From Toxonevra muliebris (taxonomy: Eukaryota; Arthropoda; Insecta; Diptera; Pallopteridae), in assembly GCA_963691655.1 (NCBI GenBank), contig OY829329.1, positions 67,286,822 to 67,350,821 of the forward strand: DNA of 64,000 nucleotides. The letters are read 5' to 3'. Positions 10,321-19,460 of the stretch are shown here, piece after piece. The position numbers were made by a program, and so were the translations under genes. Positions within the stretch are counted from its first letter, which is position 1. Each line of letters begins with the position of its first letter. The notes below the pieces were generated by a model. It did no database searches. It saw nothing but the letters and a program-made list of their open reading frames with translations, and was not told the origin of the DNA.

Positions 10321-11587
10321 CAGGGTGACAATTGTAAAGTGACGCAAGTTTAATACTCTGCAGCAAGCTTTGCCATTTACCGTTACTTTAATTTAAAAAG
10401 CAAATTCATTCATCATTGGCTTGGCTTTTAATTTCATTTGAATTTTTGTTATTACATTTTGAAATTTCCATAAAAATGGACAAGGAAAATATTCGTCGTG
10501 AAATTATGAAATTTCATTTGGCAAATTATAGTAGCCGTCAAATTGCAAAGGCTTTAAATTTGTCAAGTCGTACGGTAGACCGAGCTATTATTCGATATAA
10601 TAAAACTGGGGGTTTTGGAGATAGAGACCGGGGAAAAGTTTCAACAGTTGCCACTACTGGTTTAACAGAAAAAATTCGTAAACGAATCAAGCGAAAAATC
10701 GCTAAGGAAGTGGAAGTAAACCGTGAAACAGTGCGAATCATTGCAAAATCAAAGCTTAATCTTAAGCCGTACAAGCTCCGAAAAGCTCAAGATCTGACAC
10801 AAAAAAAGAAAGATTTGCGACTGCAAAGATGCAAGGCGTTGCTACGCTCCTCCGTGTTAAAAAATGTTGAAAATATCTTGTTTACAAATGAAAAAATTTT
10901 CACGGTTGAACAACATTTCAATGCGCAAAATGACCGAATGTGGCTAACATCATCATCGCAACAAAATTGGACTGTTGGCCGAGTTCAAATGCCAGCTTCC
11001 GTTATGGTATGGGCTGGAGTTTCCGCTAATGCCAGAACCCCACTAATATTCGTTGAAGAGGGTGTTAAAATTGACCAGGTTGTTTATCGGAGCATTTTAA
11101 ATGAACATGTTCTTCCCTGGGCCCAAGATACATTTGGAAATGAAAACTAGACTTTCCAGCAAGATTCTGCACCTTCCCACATGGCAAAAGTAACGCTAAC
11201 ATGGATAAAAGACAATTTTTCTGGATTCATAACATCTCAAGATTGGCCACCATACTCCCCAGACTTGAATCCAATGGACTACTCTATTTGGAGTATTTTA
11301 GAGAGTAAGGCTTGTGCATCTCAACACCACAGTCTGGAGTCGCTGACAAATTCATTAGAGAAAGCCTGGACTGAAATTGATCAGGAAGTCCTGCGGCGAA
11401 CAGTCCTACGATTTCCGGATTGATTGAAGGCATGTGTGCAGGCTAAAGGAGGTTATATTGAATGAGGTGGGGTTCAAATGAATGCTTATATATTCAGCAA
11501 TGTTAACACTTAATTGTACTTAATGGAAGTATATCCTTTTGAAAATAACTGCTGAAATGTGTGCGTCACTTTACGATTGTCACCCTG
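10321..11587 (+). mobile_element. maT-type (DD37D) DNA transposon, copy A, inserted in a LINE
   Basis: The element is 1267 bp with terminal inverted repeats CAGGGTGACAATTGTAAAGT on the left and the inverse of CAGGGTGACAATCGTAAAGT on the right, flanked by TA on both sides (10319-10320 and 11588-11589). TA is the target of all Tc1/mariner elements. It sits inside the LINE reverse transcriptase frame, which rejoins across it, and is therefore younger than that LINE copy. It shares both ends and its gene with copies at 42873 and 55629. Confidence 0.93.
10476..11423 (+). pseudogene. maT-family transposase, copy A, inactivated
   Basis: DDE/D transposase that would cut and paste the element at TA sites. 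The start is taken as MDKENIRREIMKFH, after a long AT-rich leader. A paired-type helix-turn-helix follows (SSRQIAKALNLSSRTVDRAI), then a second HTH. The catalytic triad positions are FTxEK (10881-10892), QQDSAPSH (Asp 11163-11165) and NPMDYSIW (Asp 11277-11279). There are 37 residues between the last two, the DD37D spacing of maT. Lesions compared with copies B and C are: the first catalytic Asp is Asn (GAT to AAT at 10887); 21 bp (seven codons) are missing in the second HTH near 10694; a TAG at 11148-11150 replaces a Trp codon; and a TGA at 11421 replaces an Arg codon. Unlike B and C, the frame is continuous through 10800. The copy cannot encode an active enzyme. Confidence 0.9.
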
Positions 11588-12143
11588 TAAATAAGGCAAA
11601 AGGAGTTCTTGGTTTTAAAAAGAGGTGGTCTAAGGAATTCAATGATCCTTTTATAACTAAAACTTTGTTTATTTCACTAGTTCGACCTATCTTGGAATAT
11701 GCTTCAAATGTTTGGTGTTCACAATACAAATGTTCCATAGATAAGTTAGAGTCTGTTCAAAAACAGTTTCTTTTGTTTGCTTTACGTAGTTTGAACTGAG
11801 ATCCCTTGACAAATCTTCCCCCTTACAAAGATCCTTAAAATTAATTGATTTGCCTTCAAGTGAAAGTAGAAGAGTCATGTTGAACGTTTGTTTTACGTTC
11901 AAATTATTAAATGAATTGAACGTTTCTCCATTTCTATTAAATGAAATAAGCATAAGCATATGCAAAACAAATTATGCACTTTTTGATCCTGTTCGCTGTA
12001 TGTGCAATGATTTTAATAACCTCTATATGTTAGTAGATTTTTGCACTCCTCTTTATATTTTTAAAAAATCTGTTCTATCACACTTAAATTAGTAATATAT
12101 TTTTAATGCAGCTGTTGATAAGTCAAATCTGTAACTGCTTTCG
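11588..12143 (+). pseudogene. Jockey/CR1-like LINE, 3' part of ORF2
   Basis: Continuation of the reverse transcriptase gene after the maT insert: NKAKGVLGFKKRWSKEF, TKTLFISLVRPILEYASNVW, ESVQKQFLLFALRSLN (up to 11799), then after frame changes LLNEISISICKTNYALFDPV and LYIFKKSVLSHLN, ending at a stop at 12090-12092. This is the usual thumb and C-terminal region of insect LINEs of this type. There is no RNase H or Cys tail. Stops and frameshifts make it non-functional. Confidence 0.82.
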
Positions 12144-12312
12144 ACTATCTCAATCGCACTTCATTCCATCTTGTTCGTTTAACGCAACGCAGTCCGGACT
12201 GGTTGTATCGGTCACCGATCCGTGCGGTTACGGATGCGCCCCACGGTCGTACTGGGCGGGAGGAGGGTCCGCTGGGATTCGTCGTCATTAAAAAAAAAAC
12301 AAAAAAAATGCG
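12144..12312 (+). other. GC-richer segment ending in poly-A, probable LINE 3' UTR
   Basis: A local GC-rich island (for example GGTCACCGATCCGTGCGG and GGGCGGGAGGAGGGTCC) ends in an A-rich run at 12290-12307. Its position just after the LINE stop codon and its A-rich end suggest the retrotransposon's 3' UTR. An alternative is a separate small retroposed sequence. A minus-strand open frame over it has no recognised domain. Confidence 0.4.
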
Positions 12313-12630
12313 TATACGAATACCTTTTTTTCTTATACCTGTGAGAAAAGCAATCACTTTCAAATCATAAAAAATGCGCCATTCATTACTCATATTTAAT
12401 TCTTTCCCAAATTAATCTCAACCAACGGTTTATAGTTTTCTTTCATGCCGTTTCCATATGCTATCGGAATTTAAACTTCTTTTCGATGAGTCAGTAAATA
12501 GACGCCTTTCATCAGCGGAATATTGTATACTTATTTCTGTCATTAAACTTTTAATATTATTACAATAAACCAATGAGTTATCCTCATTAGCAGTAAATTA
12601 TGTCATAAATGCCAACTGGGGTCTTCGGTA
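12313..12630. other. Unassigned spacer
   Basis: AT-rich; I see no gene or clear repeat here. Confidence 0.5.
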
Positions 12631-12632
12631 AC

Positions 12633-12896
12633 TAGTAACGTTTACCCCAGGCTCTAACAAATTAATAGACTTTAAATCTGCTACCAAAATTTATGCTTTT
12701 GATTTAGATAGTTCCAGTTTTCGGACAATACCATTCAGATGTTCTAGTGACATTAATTTTGGTCGACTAGTTGCTTCACAACGTATTTATTCACAAAAAG
12801 ATAGATATAGTTTTTCACCAATTTCTGGAAACTCTATATTATTGAATGTTGGTAGTTTTTGTTCTGGTAAATATGGTACCGGAAGTTCATCACAAT
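12633..12896 (+). other. Unrecognised open frame of about 87 codons without a start
   Basis: An open stretch with normal-looking composition (not homopolymer-driven) runs from just after tandem stops near 12632 to a TGA near 12894. It includes KLIDFKSATKIYAFDLD and SPISGNSILLNVGSFCSGK. There is no Met start and I do not recognise a family. It lies between the LINE and the inverted fold-back copy, so it may be a fragment of another mobile element or of a captured gene. It could also be chance. Confidence 0.25.
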
Positions 12897-12944
12897 GAGG
12901 CACAGCCAGCAAAGCTGAAATTCAAAATTTTTTCGTCTGTGTCT

Positions 12945-13082
12945 GTTTGGTTGTTCAGTGACATATAATTAGTAGAATTTCATGGGCAACATATTTCTTG
13001 AACATATTAACTCTCTATCGACCCCCGTAATGGGTCAAAAATGTAACTTTTTTTTTAAAAGGGCAAAAAGATCCATTACTAA
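12945..13082 (-). repeat. Palindromic fold-back repeat, copy 2 (half), inverted relative to copy 1
   Basis: Read on the minus strand, this matches 9282-9405 nearly base for base: ATGGATCTTTTTGCCCTTTT, then GACCCATTACGGGGGTCGAT, then TTAATATGTTCAAGAAATAT, then GAAATTCTACTA. The outer left arm is missing, because homology stops near 13082 in the centre of the palindrome. Together with copy 1 it forms an inverted pair about 3.5 kb apart. Confidence 0.8.
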
Positions 13083-13269
13083 GGAATTGAAAACTTAACT
13101 TACAATTCCTTGTAATTGGAATGGAGATGGTATTTAATTCCTAAAGTAATCATTGTTGTAATTGTTGTATTAGCCAAAATTTGCCAAGGCCGAACAGCGT
13201 AGCTGGTGGACGAAGCTCAACTTGTATAATTATAAATCTTTAGCAGAGTGTATTTTGACCGCACTCTCT
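13083..13269. other. Unassigned spacer
   Basis: No gene or repeat recognised. Confidence 0.5.
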
Positions 13270-13365
13270 TTTTTTCTTTTTCTCTCTCTCTCTCTTTCGA
13301 TTTTTTTCTATCGCTTCTACTCTCCATCACCTCTATTTTCTATCACATTTCCTCTTCATCGTTAC
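13270..13365 (+). repeat. Degenerate pyrimidine-rich short repeat, left of mariner
   Basis: A TC-rich stretch with recurring blocks such as ATCGCTTCTACTC, ATCACCTCTATTT and ATCACATTTCCTC. The same pattern resumes after the mariner at 14406 (GTCGCTTGAACTC, GTCGCTTCTACCC), so the transposon landed inside it. Confidence 0.6.
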
Positions 13366-13367
13366 TA

Positions 13368-14403
13368 TTGGGAGTATGAATGTATAAACTCGTAATTGTG
13401 ACTGTGCCATAGACGTTAGAATGTGTCAGGTGTGGTATGCCCGTTTCAAAAGTGGTGATTTTGATGTTGAAGACAGGGAACGTTCAGGCGACCCGAAAAA
13501 ATTCGAAGATGAAGAATTCAAGGCATTACTCGAAGAAGATTCATGTCAAACGCAACAAGAACTTGCAGAATCTTTAGGAGTTGATCAATCCACCATTTCC
13601 AAATGATTAAAAGCATTGGGAATGATTCAAAAGCAAGGAAATTGGGTGCCGTACGAATTGAAGCCGAGAGACGTCGAACGACGATTTTTCACATGTGAAT
13701 TGCTGATTGAACGACAGAAAAGAAAGGGTTTTCTGCATCGTATTGTGACTGGCGATGAAAGTGGATACGTTACGATAACCCAAAGCGTAAAAAATCATGG
13801 GGACTGCCCGGACATGCATCAACATCAACGGCAAAGCCGAACATCCATGGATCCAAGCTCATGCTGTGTATTTGGTGGGATATGAAAGGTGTCGTGTATT
13901 ATGAGCTGTTGAAACCGAAGGAAACGATCACTGGCGACCGCTACCGACTACAATTGATGCGTTTGAGCCGAGCATTAAAGGATAAGAGGCCAGAATATGA
14001 GAATAGACACAACGAAGTTATTCTTCAGCACGACAATGCTCGGCCGCATGTTGCAAGGCAAGTAAAAACATACTTGGAAACGCTGAAATGGGAAGTGTTA
14101 TCCCACCCGCCGTATTCTCCAGACATTGCTCCTTCTGATTACCACTTGTTCCGATCGATGAGACATGGCCTGGCTGAACAGCACTTCCGTTCTTTCGAAG
14201 AACTCAAAAAATGGGTCGAATCGTGGATAGCCTCAAAAGATGAGGAGTTCTTTCGTCGCGGAATCCGTATGCGACCAGAAAGATGGGAAAAAGTTGTAGC
14301 TAACGATGGACAATACTTTAAAGAATAAATTTATAATCACTTTTACACAATAAATGACCAAATTACGAGAAAAAAATACCAGTTTATACATTCATACTCC
14401 CAA
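13368..14403 (+). mobile_element. Mos1-like mariner, copy 1, internally deleted
   Basis: The ends are TTGGGAGTATGAATGTATAA and the inverse CATTCATACTCCCAA, with TA on both sides (13366-13367 and 14404-14405). It is 1036 bp. Compared with the other two copies it lacks the 5' untranslated region and the first ~40 codons: sequence jumps from the terminal repeat (GTAATTGTG) to GACTGTGCCATAGACG. Confidence 0.92.
13413..14328 (+). pseudogene. Mariner (mauritiana-type) transposase, copy 1, broken
   Basis: Transposase of the DD34D mariner family, close in motif content to the Mos1 group. It begins within the first HTH region (VRMCQVWYARFKSGDFDVED), then ELAESLGVDQSTISK, WVPYELKPRDVERR, KRKGFLHRIVTGDE (first Asp), [32 protein letters not shown] (second Asp), YSPDIAPSDYHLF (third Asp) and RPERWEKVVANDGQYF. 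The gene is dead: the start codon region is deleted, a TGA follows TISK at 13604-13606, and one base is missing after GATGAAA near 13758, which throws the WIRYDNPKR segment out of frame until the frame at 13861. All three catalytic Asp codons are still present. Confidence 0.9.
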
Positions 14404-14405
14404 TA

Positions 14406-14640
14406 CTTTTCGTCGCTTGAACTCTTTGTCACCACTAGTCTACGTCGCTTCTACCCTTTGTCATCATTGCCTCTACACTATGCCAATTCTACTCTACATC
14501 GCACATAATCTACAACGTCACTAATTTAAGTCGCCTCTAGTCTACATGGCCCCTAGTCCTCATCGTCTCTATTCTACATTCACTTTACTTTTCATTGCCA
14601 TTATTCGCTATTGCCGCTACTTCTCTTTCCTATTTATTAT
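14406..14640 (+). repeat. Degenerate pyrimidine-rich short repeat, right of mariner
   Basis: Recurring blocks of about 17-25 bp: GTCTACGTCGCTTCTACCC, CTACATCGCACATAAT, GTCGCCTCTAGTCTACAT, CTCATCGTCTCTATTCTAC. The consensus is near CGTCGCCTCTANTCTACAT. It continues 13270-13365 across the mariner insertion. Confidence 0.65.
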
Positions 14641-15654
14641 GTACATACATTTAAAAAACTGTAATAATTTTCACTTTATGCTTAATTTACGATGTTTTGG
14701 TTAATAAACACACTCAGGTATATGTTAAATGTGTAATTAATATTCGCATGCATGAACTTAAATTCATTCAGTGCAATATCCAGCGGTAGCTTTCCAACAA
14801 CTGGTCACCTACACATTTCACACTACACACATTTACCACATATTGAAGTAAAGTTATAAAAAACAAAAAGCATAAATACCCTGCAGGAAATTGGAATTCG
14901 TGGAAGACTGATTCAGTTTTGAGTTGGAGTTTTTGAGAATCATAAAATTTAATGTGGAGGATACTTTATATTCAAGCATCTGTAAGAAACTTTTATGAGC
15001 AAAGTTAGCGGTGGGAAGAAGGGGGGGGGGGGGGTGAATAGGAGAACAGTAGCCATTCCTGCAAAGTCGGTTTTTTTCAGGCGAGATGTGGAGGAGTGGT
15101 TGTTATTACTCTCTTTTCTAGACTAGACGAGATCTTGATTTGCTAAACATTAGTGACAGGCCTGTTCTCTTAGGTTTTATTATGTATTACAAGCCCAGTC
15201 ACGCTCTCCTATATCAATCCATGCTCTGCCTATTTTTGAAAAGTTACTTCATTTCCTACTTGCCACTTTTATTGCCCTTTAAATATTCTCTAATAAAAAG
15301 AGAGAAAAATTTTTGCATTTGCATGTGGCTAAACTTTTTAATACAAGTTTGTTTCATAACTACTTCCGGTTCTAATTTGTTTATGCTTTTGTATGAAATG
15401 TGAAACGTTACTATGGCGCATATTAAATATTTCATATAAAAATACATTTTTATGAGTAGAATAACACAAATTTTTCATTTACATATATGTATAGTGAAGT
15501 GTTCGTGTTTGCATTTTTTTTTTTTTGTATTTTTCTTTTATTTTTCTATTTAGTTATTATGAGTAATGATTAAAACAAACATTAGAAACTTGTCAACGCT
15601 TTTATGACAATTTTTTATAGTGTATTTTTATAACAGTAAAGAACTTCAGTTATT
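14641..15654. other. Unassigned AT-rich DNA
   Basis: No gene is supported. A G run of about 14 is at 15019-15034. Open frames around 15140-15450 have no recognisable domain. Confidence 0.55.
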
Positions 15655-15775
15655 ATGGCAGAGGAAAAGGAAAAGGTACGTGAATTTTAGCTGGACGTCT
15701 CATTGTTGATTATTGTGTAATCCTGAAGAAAAAACTTCCTCTTGAAGACTCAAGAATAGATGAAGTGAATCTTTT
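15655..15775 (+). other. Coding-like fragment, unrecognised, cut by mariner
   Basis: ATG at 15655 opens MAEEKEKVREF, then TAG. Shifting the frame gives an uninterrupted AGRLIVDYCVILKKKLPLED and SRIDEVNLF up to the mariner at 15778. This looks like an N-terminal coding piece with one frameshift, perhaps from a DNA transposon or a host exon. I do not recognise the family and saw no continuation after 17002. Confidence 0.3.
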
Positions 15776-15777
15776 TA

Positions 15778-17000
15778 TTGGGAGTATGAATGTATCAACT
15801 CGTATTTTTTTTCGTAATTTGGACATTTATTGTGAAAAAGTGATTATAAATTTATTCTTTAAAGTATTGTCCATCGTTAGCCACAACCTTTTCCCATCTT
15901 TCTGGTAGCATACGGATTCCGCGTCGAAAGAACTCCTCATCTTTTGAGGCTATCCACGAATCGACCCATTTTTTGAGTTCTTCGAAAGAACGAAAGTGCT
16001 GTTCAGCCAGGCCATGTCTCATCGATCGGAACAAGTGGTAATCAGAAGGAGCAATGTCTGGAGAATACGACGGGTGGGGTAGCACTTCCCATTTCAGCGT
16101 TTCCAAGTCAGTTTTTACTTGCCTTGCAACATGCGGCCGAGCATTGTCGTGCTGAAGAATAACTTCGTCGTGTCTATTCTCATATTCTGGCCTCTTATCC
16201 TTTAATGCGGTCGCCAGTGATCGTTTCATTCGGCTTCAATAGCTCATAATACACGACACCTTTCATATCCCACCAAATACACAGCATGAGCTTGGATCCA
16301 TGGATGTTCGGCTTTGCCGTTGATGTTTATGCATGTCCGGGCGGTCTCCATTTTTACGCTTTGGGTTATCGTAACGTATCCACTTTTCATCGCCAGTCAC
16401 AATACGATGCAGAAAACCCTTTCTTTTCTGTCGTTCAATCTGCAGTTCATATGTGAAAAATCGTCGTTCGACGTCTCTCAGCTTCAATTCGTACGGCACC
16501 CAATTTTCTTGCTTTTGAACCATTCCCAATGCTTTTAATGGTTTATAAATGGTTGATTGATCAACTCCTAAAGATTCTGCAAGTTCTTGTTGCATTTGAC
16601 ATGAATCTTCTTCGAGTAATGCCTTCAGTTCTTCATCTTCGAACTTTTTCGGGCCGCCTGAACGTTCCCTGTCTTCAACATCAAAATCACCACTTTTGAA
16701 AAGGGCATACCACACCTGACACATTCTAACGTCTATAGTACAGTCAGGATAAGCTTCAGTGAGTAAACGATGTGCTTCAGTTGCGTTTCTCTTTAAATGG
16801 AAGAAGCAAATTAAAACTTCCCGCAAATGTTGTTTTGTTGGCACGAAATTCGACATTTTCAGCTATAGTAAAACACTTTTGTAAAATTATGAAAATTATT
16901 TGACAGATCAATTCTTATAGTATTTTTGACGCTCTTCGAGATAGAATAACTGTCAATGTCAAAAAAATGGCGCGTATGATAGATATGAAGTTAGTCCCAA
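15778..17000 (-). mobile_element. Mos1-like mariner, copy 2, inverted relative to copy 1
   Basis: A 1223-bp element with TA on both sides (15776-15777 and 17001-17002). Its 3' terminal repeat, TTGGGAGTATGAATGTAT, is at 15778. At the 5' end (right side) only TTGGGA remains before CTAACTTCATATC; about 30 bp of the terminal repeat seen in the copy at 63579 are missing. It lies 1.37 kb from copy 1 in the opposite orientation. Confidence 0.92.
15852..16856 (-). pseudogene. Mariner (mauritiana-type) transposase, copy 2, frameshifted
   Basis: The most complete copy here. It starts MSNFVPTKQHLREVLICFFH, followed by AEAHRLL-type spacing, two helix-turn-helix regions (CQVWYALFKSGDFDVED; ELAESLGVDQSTIYK), the linker WVPYEL, then HRIVTGDEKWIRYDNPKRK with the first Asp, QHDNARPHVA with the second Asp and SPDIAPSDYHLF with the third. 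There are 34 residues between the last two, the mariner DD34D signature. The C-terminus is LPERWEKVVANDGQYFKE. A small deletion after NPKRK (near 16345) shifts the frame until about 16260, and roughly 30 bp are missing after TGDR (near 16210), removing the RLQLMRLSR segment. All catalytic residues remain, but the protein would not be made intact. Confidence 0.9.
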
Positions 17001-17002
17001 TA

Positions 17003-17590
17003 GTATTTTGCAAATCTCCTCCCGCTTGCCCTCTCTGACAGTCTTTCAGGTTTCGCAAATCAATCAATTTTCTCTCACTGTTTTTAAAGTTTGTACATAA
17101 ATGATTTTTTAATCCTGCATTAGGCAAATGTTTCGATAGTCACATTCGAACCCAATGTGTCTACCCAGACCCCATATACATTTTTATATATTTGGTATGT
17201 GAATGTTGGGTTATTGGTGCTGCATTGACACTTAAAAGTTTTTTAAAAACGTTTTTTTTTTTACATTCCACGAATTTTTTTTCCAATATTTTTCACCAGC
17301 TCAACCCATGCAAAAACCACTAAGCAATGCAAAAAAATACGAAATATATACCTACTTAGTATATAAAAAACTCAATATTCGCTTACAAGTACCAGGGAGA
17401 TGTATATGGGCTCTGGTCAGGCTCCTTGGATACGAATGTGTTATGTACAATACAGCATCTATAAAACTTTTCATAGATCGATAGCTAATAAAACTTTAAG
17501 AAGGTGCATGAAACTTCAAGTCGTTTGCTTAACTAGAAATATATTTAACCCCTTCACTGTGGTTGACCTCTATAAAGGTAAAAAAAACAT
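17003..17590. other. Unassigned AT-rich spacer
   Basis: No gene or repeat family recognised. It borders the ATGGCG array. Confidence 0.5.
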
Positions 17591-17599
17591 TTCTGCCAT

Positions 17600-19460
17600 T
17601 TAGGCGTCGTGACCGCCATAGCAGCTCGTGAAAAAAACTAACTTTACTCAATATGATATGAGTATCAATGGCTATTCTCAATTTATTTGGAGTCGCTGAA
17701 TCCAAATCTTTAATCGAAATCAGAAAATTCAATATGGCGCCTTCAAAAAGGCAGCCAAAAAATTGTAAATTTGTCGAATCTGACTGAAAATGATTAAATG
17801 CTGGGGGTTTTAGGGGTGACTGAATCTGAATCTTTGCTCAGAATTAAAAAATTTTAAATGGCAGCTTCAAAATGGCGACCAAAAAAATTCAAAATCTAAT
17901 GAATCTGGCTCAAAATATTTTCTCGGGAGTTTTTAGGGTTACTGAACCCGAATCTTTGGTCAGAATTTACAAATTCAAAATAGCGTCTACAAAATGGCTA
18001 CCGAATAAATTTAGGGGTAACGAATCTGACTGAAAATGTTTACTCGGTGTTGGCTGGGGTCGCTGAATCCACACCTTTAAGGAAAATTTTGAACTTCAAA
18101 ATGACTGCTTCAAAATGGCTACCAAAAAATTTATGAGCCAACGAATCTGACTAAAAATGTTTACTCGGGAGATTTTCGGATTGCTGAATCCAAATCTGTA
18201 GTCGAAATCAGAAAATTCAAAATTAACGACCAAAAAATGTATGAGCAACGAATCTGGCTGATATGTTTGCTCAGAGGATTTTGGGATTGCTGAATTCGAA
18301 TCTTTGGTCATAATTCAAAAATTCAATATGGCGACCAAAAAAATTTAGAATCTAACGAATCTGGTTGAAATTGCTTACACACGAGTAAGTAAGTTTTTTG
18401 GGTTACTGAATCCGAATCTTTGATCAGAATTAAAAAATTCAAAATGGCGGCTTTAAAATGGCGACCAAAAAAATTCAAAAATGAATCCGAATCATTGTTC
18501 AAAATTTAAAAATTCAAAATGGCGACCAAAAAAATTATAAATCTAATGAATCTGGCTGAAAATGCTTACTCGGGAGTTTTTAGGATCACTAACTTCGAAT
18601 TTTTGGTCCAAAATTTACAAATTCAAAATGGCGATTTCGAAATGGCGGACAAAAAAAAATTTAAAATCTAACGAATCTAGCTTAAAATGTTTACATAGGG
18701 GTTTTTGGGGTCACAAAATTCGATTTTTTTAATAAGAATTAAAAATTCAAAATGGCGGATTCAAAATGGCTCCAAAAAAATTTAAAATCCAACGAATCTA
18801 GCTAAAAATGTTTACTCGGGGGTTTTCGAGGTCAGAAAATCCGAATTTTTGAATGAGAGTTAAAAATTCAAAATGGCGGCTTCAAAATGGCGACCAAAAA
18901 ATTTAAAATCTAACGAATCTAGCTAAAAATATTTACACGGGGGTTTTTGGGGTCACAAAATCCGAATTTTTGAGTAAAAATTAAAAATTCACAATGGCGG
19001 CTTCAAAATGGCGACCGAAAAATGCATAAGCAAACATATCTGGCTGAAAATGTTTACCTGGAGATGTATGGGGCTACTGAATCCGTATCTACGGTCAAAA
19101 TTAAGAAATTCAAAAAGGGCGGCTTCAAAATGGCGACCGAAAAATCGAAAATGGTGACCGAAAAATCGAAAAAGTTAAAAATGCTTACTCTGGAATTTCT
19201 GGGGTCGGAATTTTCTATCAAAGTTTAAAGTGGCGACTAAAAAATTTGTATGTCAAACCATCTGGATGAAAATGCTAATGCAGAAATCTTGAGGGTCAGT
19301 GAATTCTTATCTTTGGGCAAAATTAAAAAATTCAAATGCTTACTCGGGGGTTTTAAAGGTCATTGAATCCGAATCTGTGGTAAGAATTAAAGAATTCAAA
19401 ATGGCGGCTTCAAAAGGACGACTGAATACTGAATTTGGACAAGAGATTTTGATTCAGCGG
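17600..19460 (+). repeat. ~122-bp degenerate tandem array with repeated ATGGCG motifs
   Basis: About 15-16 units, each with the same order of blocks: TTCAAAATGGCGGCTTCAAA, ATGGCGACCAAAAAA, AATCTAACGAATCTGGCTGA, AAATGTTTACTCGGGGG, TTTTTGGGGTCACTGAATCC, GAATCTTTGGTCAGAATT. The TGAATCC-GAATCT block recurs near 17694, 17818, 17941, 18061, 18184, 18290, 18404, 18833, 18954, 19075 and 19362, a spacing of roughly 105-125 bp. Each complete unit has two ATGGCG-like sites about 15 bp apart. Units are diverged and some are truncated, so the array looks old. It does not encode a continuous protein. Confidence 0.85.

Noticed and set aside
15019..15034. G run as a G-quadruplex
   Set aside because: A single homopolymer run without separate G tracts; length is also prone to sequencing error.
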